From Molanna angustata (lineage: Eukaryota; Arthropoda; Insecta; Trichoptera; Molannidae): a DNA stretch of 64,000 nucleotides. A program made the translations under genes and the position numbers. Below the pieces are notes generated by a model. It had not been told where the DNA came from and ran no database searches. It was given only the letters and a program-made list of their open reading frames with translations. The stretch covers positions 10,003,062 through 10,067,061 of the forward strand of contig OY754972.1 in the NCBI GenBank assembly GCA_963576475.1, read 5' to 3'. Shown here one piece after another: positions 10,790-20,538 of this stretch. Each line of letters opens with the position of its first letter. The first letter of the stretch is position 1.

Positions 10790-12119
10790 TTTTTAACAAT
10801 ACACAGGTTTACGCCGCTATGCATCTAAATATATAAATAATTCTTGTAGCTATCATGACTAGCAGTGAATACATCAGAATGTGGGATACTGCTCGAGAGA
10901 TTCTCATTATAGAAATGACATGCCATTTTAACAATACACAGGTTTACGCCGCTATGCATCTAATATAAAGAATTCTTGTAGCAATCATGACTAGCAGTGA
11001 ATACATCAGAATGTGGGATACTGTCCGAGAGATTGACATTATAGAAATGACATGCCCTTTTAACAATACACAGGTTTACGCCGCTATGCATCTATATAAA
11101 TAATTCTTGTAGCAATCATGACTAGCAGTGAATACATCAGAATGTGGGATACTGCCCGAGAGATTCACATTATAGAAATGACATGCCATTTTAACAATAC
11201 ACAGGTTTACGCCGCTATGCATCTAATATAAAGAATTCTTGTAGCAATCATGACTAGCAGTGAATACATCAGAATGTGGGATACTGTCCGAGAGATTGAC
11301 ATTATAGAAATGACATGCCCTTTTAACAATACACAGGTTTACGCCGCTATGCATCTATATAAAGAATTCTTGTAGCAATCATGACTAGCAGTGAATACCT
11401 ACATCAGAATGTGGGATACTGCCCGAGAGATTGACATAATAGAAATGACATGCCCTTTTAACAATACACAGGTTTACGCCGCTATGCATCTATATAAATA
11501 ATTCTTGTAGCAATCATGACTAGCAGTGAATACATCAGAATGTGGGATACTGCCCGAGAGATTGACAATATAGAAATGACATGCCCTTTTAACAATACAC
11601 AGGTTTACGCCGCTATGCATCTATATTGTAAAGAATTCCTGTAGCAATCATGACTAGCAGTGAATACATCAGAATGTGGGATACTGCCCGAGAGATTGAC
11701 AATATAGAAATGACATGCCCTTTTAACAATACACAGGTTTACGCCGCTATGCATCTATATTAATAATTCTTGTAGCAATCATGACTAGCAGTGAATACAT
11801 CAGAATGTGGGATACTGTCCGAGAGATTGACATTATAGAAATGACATGCCCTTTTAACAATACACAGGTTTACGCCGCTATGCATCTATATAAAGAATTC
11901 TTGTAGCAATCATGACTAGCAGTGAATACCTACATCAGAATGTGGGATACTGCCCGAGAGATTGACATAATAGAAATGACATGCCCTTTTAACAATACAC
12001 AGGTTTACGCCGCTATGCATCTATATAAATAATTCTTGTAGCAATCATGACTAGCAGTGAATACATCAGAATGTGGGATACTGCCCGAGTGATTGACATT
12101 ATAGAAATGACATGCCCTT
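10790..12119 (+). repeat. ~133-bp satellite array, ten units (left part)
   Basis: The block ACACAGGTTTACGCCGCTAT recurs at 10801, 10936, 11068, 11199, 11331, 11466, 11597, 11731, 11862 and 11997, giving periods of 131-135 bp. Units share GCAATCATGACTAGCAGTG and GAAATGACATGCCC. Variants recur in order: units 4 and 8 have TGTCCGAGAG, units 5 and 9 have an extra CTAC after GAATAC and read GACATAATAG, and units 6 and 10 have TATATAAATAATTC. This points to a four-unit higher-order repeat. The array is cut after ...GCCCTT by the outer BEL/Pao insertion and resumes at 22958. Confidence 0.95.
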
Positions 12120-12563
12120 TGTTAACGCTTCGATATGGATTCCCTGGCAAACCGCCCCTCCTCGGTTGGAAGGGCTTTGCTGATGGAAACAGTGGACTGT
12201 ATAATTGTTTAATGATAGGATTGATGGAACAGTGATGTGATGCCAAGCGACCTACCTTGTGATCTCGTAATTCACCGATGGCGGTCAACCGGTTGACATC
12301 TCCTTGAACTCTCTGATCCACAATGATGCACTATAGTTTTAGTACACAGAACACAGGATTAACAGGACGAATACAATATACATAAAATGATACTTGACAC
12401 TCGTGGTCAATCTATGTCACACTTTTTCTTGTACGCCGATACATCGCTCGATAAATCGCTCGGCTCGATCGCAAGGACAACGATACACTGAAGGATGGGC
12501 GGACTGGGGTGGAGTGGGGTGGGGGGGGGGTTTGACACCAACTCGAGAAGTGTGGCGCTAACA
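12120..12563 (-). repeat. 3' LTR of the outer BEL/Pao element
   Basis: 444 bp with TG...CA ends, matching 22516-22957 except for a G run that is two bases longer here (around 12520-12531). Short frames on both strands inside it are not genes. Confidence 0.95.
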
Positions 12564-12799
12564 TATTCCGGCGGCCATTTTTTGAGTAAGCAAAAAATAT
12601 AAATTTCAATCAAACAATATCAAGCAAAACTAATAATGCTCATAACCCCGAAATATGATTCCATGTACCCCATCGATCGTATCTCTACCCAAAGTGCATG
12701 CATCCTACATTGGCAAACAAAACAAAAAAAATAAAGTCAATACAACGTAATTTAACAATTATGAATAAAATCGCGAACGTAAATTTTAAAATTAAATAG

Positions 12800-12890
12800 A
12801 AATAACAACCAATTACAATTAAATCGCAATAACAACAAATTACAATTAAATCGCAATAACAACAAATTACTATTAAATCGCAATAACCTC
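12800..12890. repeat. Short tandem repeat in the outer element's 3' UTR
   Basis: About three copies of a 28-bp unit built on AAATCGCAATAACAACAAATT. It lies between the pol stop and the 3' LTR. Confidence 0.7.
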
Positions 12891-12929
12891 AGAGGAGCAG
12901 GCTTTATCCTATGAGGCTACCGCAATCAA

Positions 12930-15914
12930 TTACAAATCTACTGGTAATCGGCAGAGTTTAATAGCCGGTCGTTGATAGATTCCCTGGGAAGTTTTTACAT
13001 GGACAACCCGAACAATTCCATCCTTCCCGGGATTGATGGCTATTACCCGACCCAACAACCATTGCAGAGGTGGGTATCGTTCGTATTTGATTACCACCAT
13101 CTCACCGACTGTGAGATTGTGTTGAGTCCGATTCCACTTTAATCGTTGATTACTAGGCAAACGAGAATTAGTGAGAAAACGCAACACCCAAGCGGTGACA
13201 CGTTGTAGTCTTCGCAGGGTAGAAAAATTGGAGAATTCAATATCATTTTCAGTTACAAGAACCAACGATGCAACCTCTTGCCCTTTGAGTTCCGGCAACA
13301 ATTTATCCGACATTGTAACCTCAGAATTCAAGGGCCACTCACTTAGAGGTAGTTTGAACCAAGGTGGTCCAGAAAACCATAACGGATGGTTTAGGATTTC
13401 TTCTGGAAACATTCCACGAGAGGCGCAATCCGCAGGATTATGATTGGTTTGAACATGATACCACGCCGCCTCCGGTATGTTTTCCTGTATTGATATGACC
13501 CGATTGGCCACAAATATTTTAAGACGATGGGGAGGTGTCTTTAACCACGATAACACCACCGTAGAATCAGTAAATAATATGATGTTTTTAATTGATATCG
13601 AGTTTTGAAGAGAACATTTTACGGATTTAGTAATTTTAGAAAGTAGCACCGCGCTACAAAGTTCCAGTCTCGGAATAGTACATGTTTTAAGTGGTGCGAC
13701 TTTGGATTTACCCATTAAGAGATGAATTCGTTGATTGAATCCAGGAACAACTAGATATATGACTGCTGCATACCCTTTCTCCGACGCGTCAGCAAATCCC
13801 ACAATAGTGCATTCAGTATTTTCCATCGATGTTCCGTAATGACGTGGAATTTTAACCCTCGATAGAGTGGGAAGTTGTTTCGCAATAGTCTCCCAGATTA
13901 TCTTCAAATGATCAGGAATGATTTCATCCCATCCAAGATTTAATTTCCAAAGATTTTGAATTAAACATTTGGCTAGTAAAATAACAGGAGAAATCCACCC
14001 CATGGGATCGAATAATCTCGCAATATTCGACAAAATAGAACGTTTAGTAAATGTAACTGAAACTGGCGAAATGTCGTATGAAAATAAATCACTTTGTGGG
14101 TTCCAGTGAATGCCCAAAATATGAGTTGACGCACTACCATCGTCGAATGATAATTTATCTTGTTGATTTTGAAAAGAGACACCTTCCAATAAGGTAGAAT
14201 CATTACTCGCCCATTTACTCAATTCAAATTTTCCTTTTTGTAAAAGTGCAATTACCTGATTTCGCATGTCAAAGGCTGCGTTTAGGGTATATTCTCCAAA
14301 TAGAAAATCATCTAGATAGGAATGATGTTGAAGTACGACCGCTCCTTTTGGATAGTGAAAACCTTCGTCCTTCACTAATTGCTGCAACGTACGCATCGCT
14401 AGATACGGAGCGCAAGAAGTTCCATAGGTTATAGTTTTTAATTCGTAATCGACTAATGGTTCACTGATTTCGTTTTTCCATAAAATATGTTGATATTTTC
14501 GTCGATACATTTTGCAGATGTCTGCCGTCAAAACATACGTAAAGAGACGAAAACGTAATATTAATTCAGTAATATCAGCTTGCAATTTAGGACCCGACAA
14601 TAAACACTTGTTCAGTGAGTGTCCTTGAGCATTTTCAGCGCTAGCATCAAACACCACTCGAAGTTTTGTTGTAGGGCTAGTTGGTTTTAATACACAATGG
14701 TGAGGAATAAAGTTATACTCCGCAGTATTCTTTCTATCCGAATTCCTCTTCATGTGACCAAGTTCCTCGTACTCAGCCATAAATTTACGATATGAATCGC
14801 ACAATGCTGGATTTCGAGTAAATCGACTTTGCAAGTTGTTGACACGAGTAACTGCTAACTTATACGATCCTTCGACAGAAAAAGGATTTCCGTTGAAGAG
14901 TAGCGGTACCACATATCGTCCATCGATTTGACGATAATGTTGGGCGTTGAATATTCTATCGCATTCCTCGTCCTCAGGATTAACGATATTTTGCTTCGGA
15001 ACTTCTTCGATCGACCAGAAGCGCTCAATCGCTGTATCTAATCTAGGTTCGCTATAGAAATGAAAGGACGAGGTAACCGCGGTAGGTTTATTAGGTAAAT
15101 TCCCGAAAATGACTTTACCAAATATAGTTTCAAGAGCACATAGTTTTCCATATCGTACAGATTTTTGCCCATCTTGCAAAATATCTGCAAACAAATCAGC
15201 ACCAAGTATAAAATCGACTTCAGCAGGTTTATCAAACCGCGGATCCGCTAATTCATTTGGATTAAACACCGTTATCCAATCCAAGGGCACCTGTGTAGAC
15301 GGTGTTAACGAGGTTATTTTAGGTACAATTAAGGCTTTAGTAAACAATACTTTACAATGGTTCTGAGGCTTCAATTGACATAGCGTCTCTCCTTTGACAT
15401 TCACGTGCATAGACCCGATACCACACAGATTCCCATTGTATTTGTGAACTTTCAATCCTAGTCGCTTCACACAATTTTCTTTCATAATTGAAACCTGAGA
15501 GCCGCAATCAATCAACATACGGACAGGTTGAAACTTATTAAAAGAGTCCTTACAAAGGGCAACCGCTGTACCCAAAAGTGTAACATTATGCTGTTTTTTC
15601 GAAAATACATTTGAAGACAATGCACTTTGAACCGGCTCCGCTTTCGCTCCGGAAGTGGATTCAAAATGTAACATTGTATTATGATTTCGTCCGCAATGAC
15701 GACACGAATTTTTTGAATTGCAGTCAATTACTTTATGTTCTCTCAAACAGTTAAAACATAAATCATGTTTTTTGACGAAGTCCCGACGATTTTCAACTGA
15801 CAATTGGTTGAATCTCGGGCAACGGCTGATATAATGTGCTTGTTTGCACATATGACATGAAAGAATCGTGGTATCTTTCTGATTTTTCCCTATAAATGAT
15901 TTTTTAACAACAGC
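12930..15914 (-). CDS. BEL/Pao pol part of the outer element (zinc knuckles, protease, RT, RNase H, C-terminal domain; no integrase)
   Basis: Continuous frame; residues are counted from the ATG at 15851. CCHC-type zinc knuckles lie at 2-62. The aspartic protease of the Pao type has LIDCGSQVS at 113-121. RT has LTADICKMYR (Asp444) and SYLDDFLFG (511-519). RNase H has FADAS (Asp688), PRLE (Glu730), FTDST (Asp762) and NHNPADCASRG. The C-terminal 80 residues are the DUF5641-type tail of BEL proteins. Between residues ~895 and 900 the integrase zinc and core regions (normally some 400 residues) are absent without loss of frame. A shorter in-frame gap of about eight residues follows KMYR in RT motif A, so RT activity is doubtful. 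The frame is open upstream of 15851 to the insertion point at 15914, where it joins gag. It makes an intracellular polyprotein that copies element RNA into DNA. Confidence 0.93.
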   Translation of the reverse strand, partial: AVVKKSFIGKNQKDTTILSCHMCKQAHYISRCPRFNQLSVENRRDFVKKHDLCFNCLREHKVIDCNSKNSCRHCGRNHNTMLHFESTSGAKAEPVQSALSSNVFSKKQHNVTLLGTAVALCKDSFNKFQPVRMLIDCGSQVSIMKENCVKRLGLKVHKYNGNLCGIGSMHVNVKGETLCQLKPQNHCKVLFTKALIVPKITSLTPSTQVPLDWITVFNPNELADPRFDKPAEVDFILGADLFADILQDGQKSVRYGKLCALETIFGKVIFGNLPNKPTAVTSSFHFYSEPRLDTAIERFWSIEEVPKQNIVNPEDEECDRIFNAQHYRQIDGRYVVPLLFNGNPFSVEGSYKLAVTRVNNLQSRFTRNPALCDSYRKFMAEYEELGHMKRNSDRKNTAEYNFIPHHCVLKPTSPTTKLRVVFDASAENAQGHSLNKCLLSGPKLQADITELILRFRLFTYVLTADICKMYRRKYQHILWKNEISEPLVDYELKTITYGTSCAPYLAMRTLQQLVKDEGFHYPKGAVVLQHHSYLDDFLFGEYTLNAAFDMRNQVIALLQKGKFELSKWASNDSTLLEGVSFQNQQDKLSFDDGSASTHILGIHWNPQSDLFSYDISPVSVTFTKRSILSNIARLFDPMGWISPVILLAKCLIQNLWKLNLGWDEIIPDHLKIIWETIAKQLPTLSRVKIPRHYGTSMENTECTIVGFADASEKGYAAVIYLVVPGFNQRIHLLMGKSKVAPLKTCTIPRLELCSAVLLSKITKSVKCSLQNSISIKNIILFTDSTVVLSWLKTPPHRLKIFVANRVISIQENIPEAAWYHVQTNHNPADCASRGMFPEEILNHPLWFSGPPWFKLPLSEWPLNSEVTMSDKLLPELKGQEVASLVLVTENDIEFSNFSTLRRLQRVTAWVLRFLTNSRLPSNQRLKWNRTQHNLTVGEMVVIKYERYPPLQWLLGRVIAINPGKDGIVRVVHVKTSQGIYQRPAIKLCRLPVDL

Positions 15915-15916
15915 CT
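15912..15916. other. Target-site duplication AGCCT, left copy
   Basis: AGCCT abuts the TG of the inner LTR here and is repeated at 20539-20543 after the final CA. Five bp is the usual BEL/Pao length. The duplicated bases belong to a Lys-Ala codon pair of the outer gag-pol frame. Confidence 0.95.
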
Positions 15917-16292
15917 TGTTACGTATATATCGTATATCTACCTAAATATGCAAGACTGACGTGATATCCCGCCCCCCTCCTCTCCTACCCCAGTCCCACT
16001 TACTCATCGACACCGCTAAACGTGTGTGACAATTACGCTTCGATAAATAATCAATCAATTCATCAATATCACGGCCGTTATATACGGAATATCAATTTCT
16101 GAACGATACCATGCCTACTGTGTTTATGTGTAAATGTTTTTAAATTAAGTTAACTAAACCTATGTGAAATAGTGGGATGACAACAAGCGGATTTGTGGAC
16201 ATTCAAACGGTGAGTTCCTATAATTTTTCCTAACTATCCTTAGTCGACTCAATTATCGAAATTCAATATATTTCCAATTGATCGACGAAACA
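15917..16292 (+). repeat. 5' LTR of the inner element
   Basis: 376 bp, identical to 20163-20538. A C-rich tract lies at 15969-15994. A donor-like AAACGGTGAGT is at 16206-16215, so a spliced transcript starting in the LTR is possible (inference). Confidence 0.95.
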
Positions 16293-16293
16293 T

Positions 16294-16334
16294 TGGTCCT
16301 TCGAGCCGGATATGAACCAGCGACCTATGGATCA
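16294..16334 (+). promoter_or_regulatory. Extended tRNA-Tyr primer-binding site
   Basis: The first 18 bases (TGGTCCTTCGAGCCGGAT) are complementary to the 3' end of insect tRNA-Tyr including CCA. The match then continues for about 22 more bases through the T and variable arms to position ~37, with one mismatch. From my knowledge of Drosophila tRNA-Tyr(GTA), that mismatch faces tRNA position 58. A usual primer site is only about 18 nt. The outer element has the same 18-mer (22493-22510) without the extension. Confidence 0.85.
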
Positions 16335-16992
16335 GTCTTGCATATTCTTAATAATAAATCGGAAATATTCATCAACTTTATTGAAAAAATCATATAACAT
16401 TATCATAGTAGGTACATACCTACAACATTATATATTTCAAGCCAGTGAATGACTACACAGTGTAGAAATCTACAGTGTCGGTAAATTCACCAAACGGTCA
16501 ACGTATTTAACAATCAGCTGATTGAAAACATTGACGCCATTTTGTTATTATCTATTTATCTAATAATATTATACATTACAACTATACGGCGTTCGTTATA
16601 TACTAACTTCAAAACGTATTATGTAGGTATATTATTTAATGTCAAAACAAACAGGTACATAATATTCATGTTACAATAAATTAATATTGGACAAATTATG
16701 AATTGAATAAGGTTATATTGTATCGTCGATACATACGTATTTACTGACGATATAATATTATCTTCTGTTATACATGTCGTCTTACTATCGTAATAAAATT
16801 TATATTAACTATACATAAGTACATTATATTAGTACCTATCTCCTGTTATAGTACATAAATGTAAGAAGCGAACCGCTCGGTTCTTACCTACCTATTTCTT
16901 ATTCTTTATTTATTTATTTTGTGCTTAATACCAGTACTAATTTATCTTAACATAATTATAAACATAAAAATACACGTCATATTTAAATTAAA

Positions 16993-17930
16993 ATGTCATC
17001 TGAAATCAGATACCGATTGGCACAACTGTCAATAAAAAATCTATTATCCATTGCTAATAAGGCCCAAGAAGATTCTTCCTTCGTCAACTCTTTCAAGCTT
17101 CAATATGACGATATAGAAAAATTCCGGACAGACTTTGTTGAAGCGCACATATCTATCGAAGCTGCAAAGCGCGCTGGATTTAACGTCGTCCAGCACGAAG
17201 ATAATTATAATATGTTTATGAATGAATTTTATACCATAAAGGGTATTTATACTCAATTAATTCCCAATGCTACAATATCAAATTCAACTTCATCTCGTGA
17301 ACAGCAAAATAGTCATGTCTCATTGCCTCATATTAGCCTACCTCGCTTTAGTGGCACTGCCACAAAGTGGATTAGTTTCATATCCATTTTTAAGAGTCTC
17401 GTACATAATAACAATTCGGTTACTAACGTGCAAAAATTCCACTATTTATTGAGCTGTCTTGAGGACAGTGCTTTAGATACAATTAGACAATTACCTATAA
17501 CCGATATAAATTATATCGTAGCATTAGATTTGTTACAAAACCGCTTTGAAAATAGCGCCTCATAGCTAACATTCATATTGAAAATATCCTATCTCTACCA
17601 AATTTATCATCAAAGGGTAATATATCATTAAGACAATTTCTCAATACTGTTTACGAAAACCTAGAAGCCTTAAGAGCACTTAATTTTCCTGTAACAGAAT
17701 GGTCCTTTTTGTTTTTAAATATTTTATCCAAAAAATTGCCTATATCTATCATGTCATCATTTGAAATGTCACATCATATCGCAATACCTACTTGCGATAA
17801 TCTATTAACTTTTCTAGCACATCATTGCAACGCCATCGAAATGAGCTCATCTTCTTTTCATGACTATGCCCAACATCAATCTTACCGCCCATCTGATAAT
17901 AATAAGAATATTCATAACGAAGGGTGTTAA
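16993..17930 (+). pseudogene. BEL/Pao gag of the inner element, two frame breaks
   Basis: The 190-codon frame 16993-17565 has a BEL gag N-terminal region (DUF1759 type): LPHISLPRFSGTATKWISFI, then VQKFHYLLSCLEDSAL. It stops after RFENSAS, but homology resumes one frame back at 17559 (ANIHIENILSLPNLS, then LRQFLNTVYENLEALRALNF) and runs to 17930. The next section (17924 on) is again one frame back. Two one-base deletions, or two sequencing gaps, explain this. Programmed frameshifting is less likely because neither site has an obvious slippery heptamer. In an intact element this protein packages the RNA. Confidence 0.85.
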
Positions 17931-19822
17931 ATTCCTGTCTCTATTGTAAGAAAAATCATTTCTTACATGCTTGCTCTAATTATAATTTATTGCCATTAGA
18001 CGATAGAATAACTTTTGCAATTAAAAATAATCTATGCTTCAACTGCTTAAGATCCTCACATATCTTAAAAAATTGTTATATAAAAACAAACTGTAAAATT
18101 TGTTCAAAACGTCACCATACTCTTTTACATCCCCATGCACCAAATGAGGAAATCTCTTCGTCTTCGGAAGATAACGCTGATCTCTCTACCTCACATCCCC
18201 AATTAAATCACTTCAATTCAATTATGTCTCATAATGCTACTGCTCGTCAGACTGTTTTATTAGCAACTGCTCTTGTCCATATTTGCGATGAAGATGGGAA
18301 TCATCATGAAGTGCGGGTTTTAATAGATAATGGCTCTCAATGTTCTTTTATAACAGAATCCTGTGTACAAAAATTACGGTTAAAACGTTCTCGTAACCAA
18401 ATCTCTGTATCTGGCGTCGGTGAAAATCCACCCATTACATCAAATGGCATTGTTTATTGTACATTAAAATCGCGATTATCTCCATTTCCCATTATAAAAG
18501 TAAATGCACTTATTTTTAAAAAATTCACCAACGACATACCTATATACACAATCTCACCCAATCTAAAAAATAAATTTTCTCATCTAAAATTAGCGGATGA
18601 TACGTGCCTTAAACCAAATCAAATCGATATTCTATTAGGAGCAGATGTCTATCAAGACATCATGCTAGATGGAAAATTCAAAATATCTCACGATCTACCA
18701 GTTGCATATGCTTCTATATTCGGATGGGTACTTATTGGACGAGTCACCACATCAGAACCAAACAAAAGCATTATACAATCTCACGCCGTCACCTTAGATA
18801 ATATTGTACCAAGGTTTTGGAAAACAGAAGACATTCCTCAACAAATCATACAACCAAACAGCATTTTGTGTAAAAGCATCTTTATGACAACACATACGCG
18901 CGACATATCATCTGGTCGATTTACTGTATGTCTTCCATTTAAAAAACCTCCTCCACCAACCTTTGTTATTCCTCAAGGGCCTCCACATAGATCTCCGCCA
19001 AATTTCCCATCTCAGGGTCCCCCTAATGTACGTCAACCACCGCCTTTCTCACAAAGATCAGAATTCTCTTCTAGTGAACCAAATTCTCACAGAAGCTCGT
19101 TCCCACTAGAACCACAAAGGCCTTTCCATCAGGGTCCTCCGACAAAGGTGTTTAACGAACCAGAATATCTTCAACAAAACTATCACACAATTACCACCGA
19201 ACAACTAGATCAATCTCAACAAAACATTTTCAGAGAACAACAACTTCCAAACAAACCACCTCAAAACTTCAGAGAAACTCCTAAAAAACCGATTCACGCT
19301 CCAATTCCTTTATCTCAAGAAGAATACAATCAAAGATATTACGAACAAGTTCGCATTCTTCAACAGCAAGATAGAATTCGTCAAAGACCGTTACAAAATC
19401 AAATACCTCAGTCACAGCCAGTTCCTAAATTCCCTCATCAACAACCTATATCCCAATCTTTAAAACCAAACACAGTGCTGATTAATCACAGTCAACCTCA
19501 GATACATTCCCATCCACCGATAGATCACAATCAGATTAATGTTTCTAAACAATTTCAACAACCACAACACCTTAGGTTTCAACCACCCTTGCCACAACAA
19601 CCACCTCAATTCCAACAGGAGCATCCAGGGTCTCAATTTATTCCACTAGGAGGAGAATTAACTGCTTCTATTCCTAAATATGAACAACATTTACTTATTC
19701 AGCCTGAACCCCAACCTCAGCAACAAGTGCGACAACCCCAATTTAGTCATCAGTACTTCGCGCAAGCGAGTCCATTAATACAAGAAAGACCTCAACAACC
19801 CCAAAAACAATTAACAACATGA
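17924..19822 (+). CDS. Chimeric frame: zinc knuckles + Pao-type protease + Pro/Gln-rich segment
   Basis: 632 codons. Residues 5-70 hold cysteine/histidine knuckles (CLYCKKNHFLHAC, CFNC, CKIC). Residues 130-345 are the Pao-type aspartic protease region with LIDNGSQCS (133-141) and ILLGADVYQDI (236-246). They end with SSGRFTVCLPFKK, the segment that normally leads into RT. From about residue 342 (18944) the sequence becomes a Pro/Gln-rich chain of roughly 290 residues with no resemblance to RT. It includes one less biased island (SQEEYNQRYYEQVRILQQQD) and a last stretch with GSQFIPLGGELTASIPKYEQ. The TGA stop overlaps an A12 run (19822-19833). The Pro/Gln part has no internal stop, whereas gag upstream is broken. 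I do not recognise the donor gene. Confidence 0.85.
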   Translation: MLNSCLYCKKNHFLHACSNYNLLPLDDRITFAIKNNLCFNCLRSSHILKNCYIKTNCKICSKRHHTLLHPHAPNEEISSSSEDNADLSTSHPQLNHFNSIMSHNATARQTVLLATALVHICDEDGNHHEVRVLIDNGSQCSFITESCVQKLRLKRSRNQISVSGVGENPPITSNGIVYCTLKSRLSPFPIIKVNALIFKKFTNDIPIYTISPNLKNKFSHLKLADDTCLKPNQIDILLGADVYQDIMLDGKFKISHDLPVAYASIFGWVLIGRVTTSEPNKSIIQSHAVTLDNIVPRFWKTEDIPQQIIQPNSILCKSIFMTTHTRDISSGRFTVCLPFKKPPPPTFVIPQGPPHRSPPNFPSQGPPNVRQPPPFSQRSEFSSSEPNSHRSSFPLEPQRPFHQGPPTKVFNEPEYLQQNYHTITTEQLDQSQQNIFREQQLPNKPPQNFRETPKKPIHAPIPLSQEEYNQRYYEQVRILQQQDRIRQRPLQNQIPQSQPVPKFPHQQPISQSLKPNTVLINHSQPQIHSHPPIDHNQINVSKQFQQPQHLRFQPPLPQQPPQFQQEHPGSQFIPLGGELTASIPKYEQHLLIQPEPQPQQQVRQPQFSHQYFAQASPLIQERPQQPQKQLTT

Positions 19823-20162
19823 AAAAAAAAAAACAATTGTCGCAACACTTCCGGCAACGCTGTTATGTCCTTAACCCAATTTATCTTAGTTAATAAGTTA
19901 TATTTCTACATACTTATATTATAATTCTTTTTGTTTTCTTTACGGAAAAATATTCTAATGATTATTTTTGTTCATTTTAGGAGACAGTCTCCAATCGTTT
20001 ATTTTGTTTTATTTTATGGAGTATCTAGTCTTCAATCTTGCATTGTTTTATTTATTACCTATTACTTTATCTGAAATGTTGTTAATGTACTTATATTGTT
20101 ATAAGAATTTTAATTTTTGTTCTTGTTATAATAAACCCATTGGTTTATTCGTGGGGGGTGTA
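19823..20162 (+). other. 3' untranslated region of the inner element
   Basis: Starts with the A12 run and continues as AT-rich sequence to the polypurine-type tract (20150-20160). An acceptor-like TTTTTGTTCATTTTAG ends at 19980. The 80-codon frame 19968-20210 runs into the LTR and is not convincing. Confidence 0.6.
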
Positions 20163-20538
20163 TGTTACGTATATATCGTATATCTACCTAAATATGCAAG
20201 ACTGACGTGATATCCCGCCCCCCTCCTCTCCTACCCCAGTCCCACTTACTCATCGACACCGCTAAACGTGTGTGACAATTACGCTTCGATAAATAATCAA
20301 TCAATTCATCAATATCACGGCCGTTATATACGGAATATCAATTTCTGAACGATACCATGCCTACTGTGTTTATGTGTAAATGTTTTTAAATTAAGTTAAC
20401 TAAACCTATGTGAAATAGTGGGATGACAACAAGCGGATTTGTGGACATTCAAACGGTGAGTTCCTATAATTTTTCCTAACTATCCTTAGTCGACTCAATT
20501 ATCGAAATTCAATATATTTCCAATTGATCGACGAAACA
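20163..20538 (+). repeat. 3' LTR of the inner element
   Basis: Identical to 15917-16292, ending CGAAACA. It is followed by the TSD copy AGCCT (20539-20543) and then the outer gag frame. Confidence 0.95.

Larger units (their letters stand above)
15917..20538 (+). mobile_element. Inner BEL/Pao LTR retrotransposon with a captured Pro/Gln-rich coding segment
   Basis: 376-bp LTRs at 15917-16292 and 20163-20538 are identical base for base in my reading, with TG...CA ends and the TSD AGCCT. A tRNA-Tyr primer site starts at 16294, one base after the LTR. A polypurine-type tract (GTGGGGGGTG) precedes the 3' LTR. Coding order on the plus strand is gag (16993-17930, two frame breaks), then zinc knuckles and Pao-type protease (17924-18943), then a Pro/Gln-rich frame (18944-19822) where RT, RNase H and integrase should be. 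With no pol enzymes it must be moved in trans. The identical LTRs mean very recent insertion, and the nesting dates it after the outer element. Confidence 0.95.

Noticed and set aside
10790..12119. CRISPR-like array
   Set aside because: Units are contiguous and near identical along their whole length; there are no short repeats separated by unique spacers, and the genome is eukaryotic.
12930..15851. Host-domesticated BEL gene (open frame kept by selection)
   Set aside because: Near-identical LTRs and an intact target duplication show that a recent insertion explains the open frame without selection for a host role.
16294..16334. Half tRNA-Tyr gene next to the inner LTR
   Set aside because: Only the 3' half is present, starts with the CCA complement and lies one base after an LTR, so it is the primer site.
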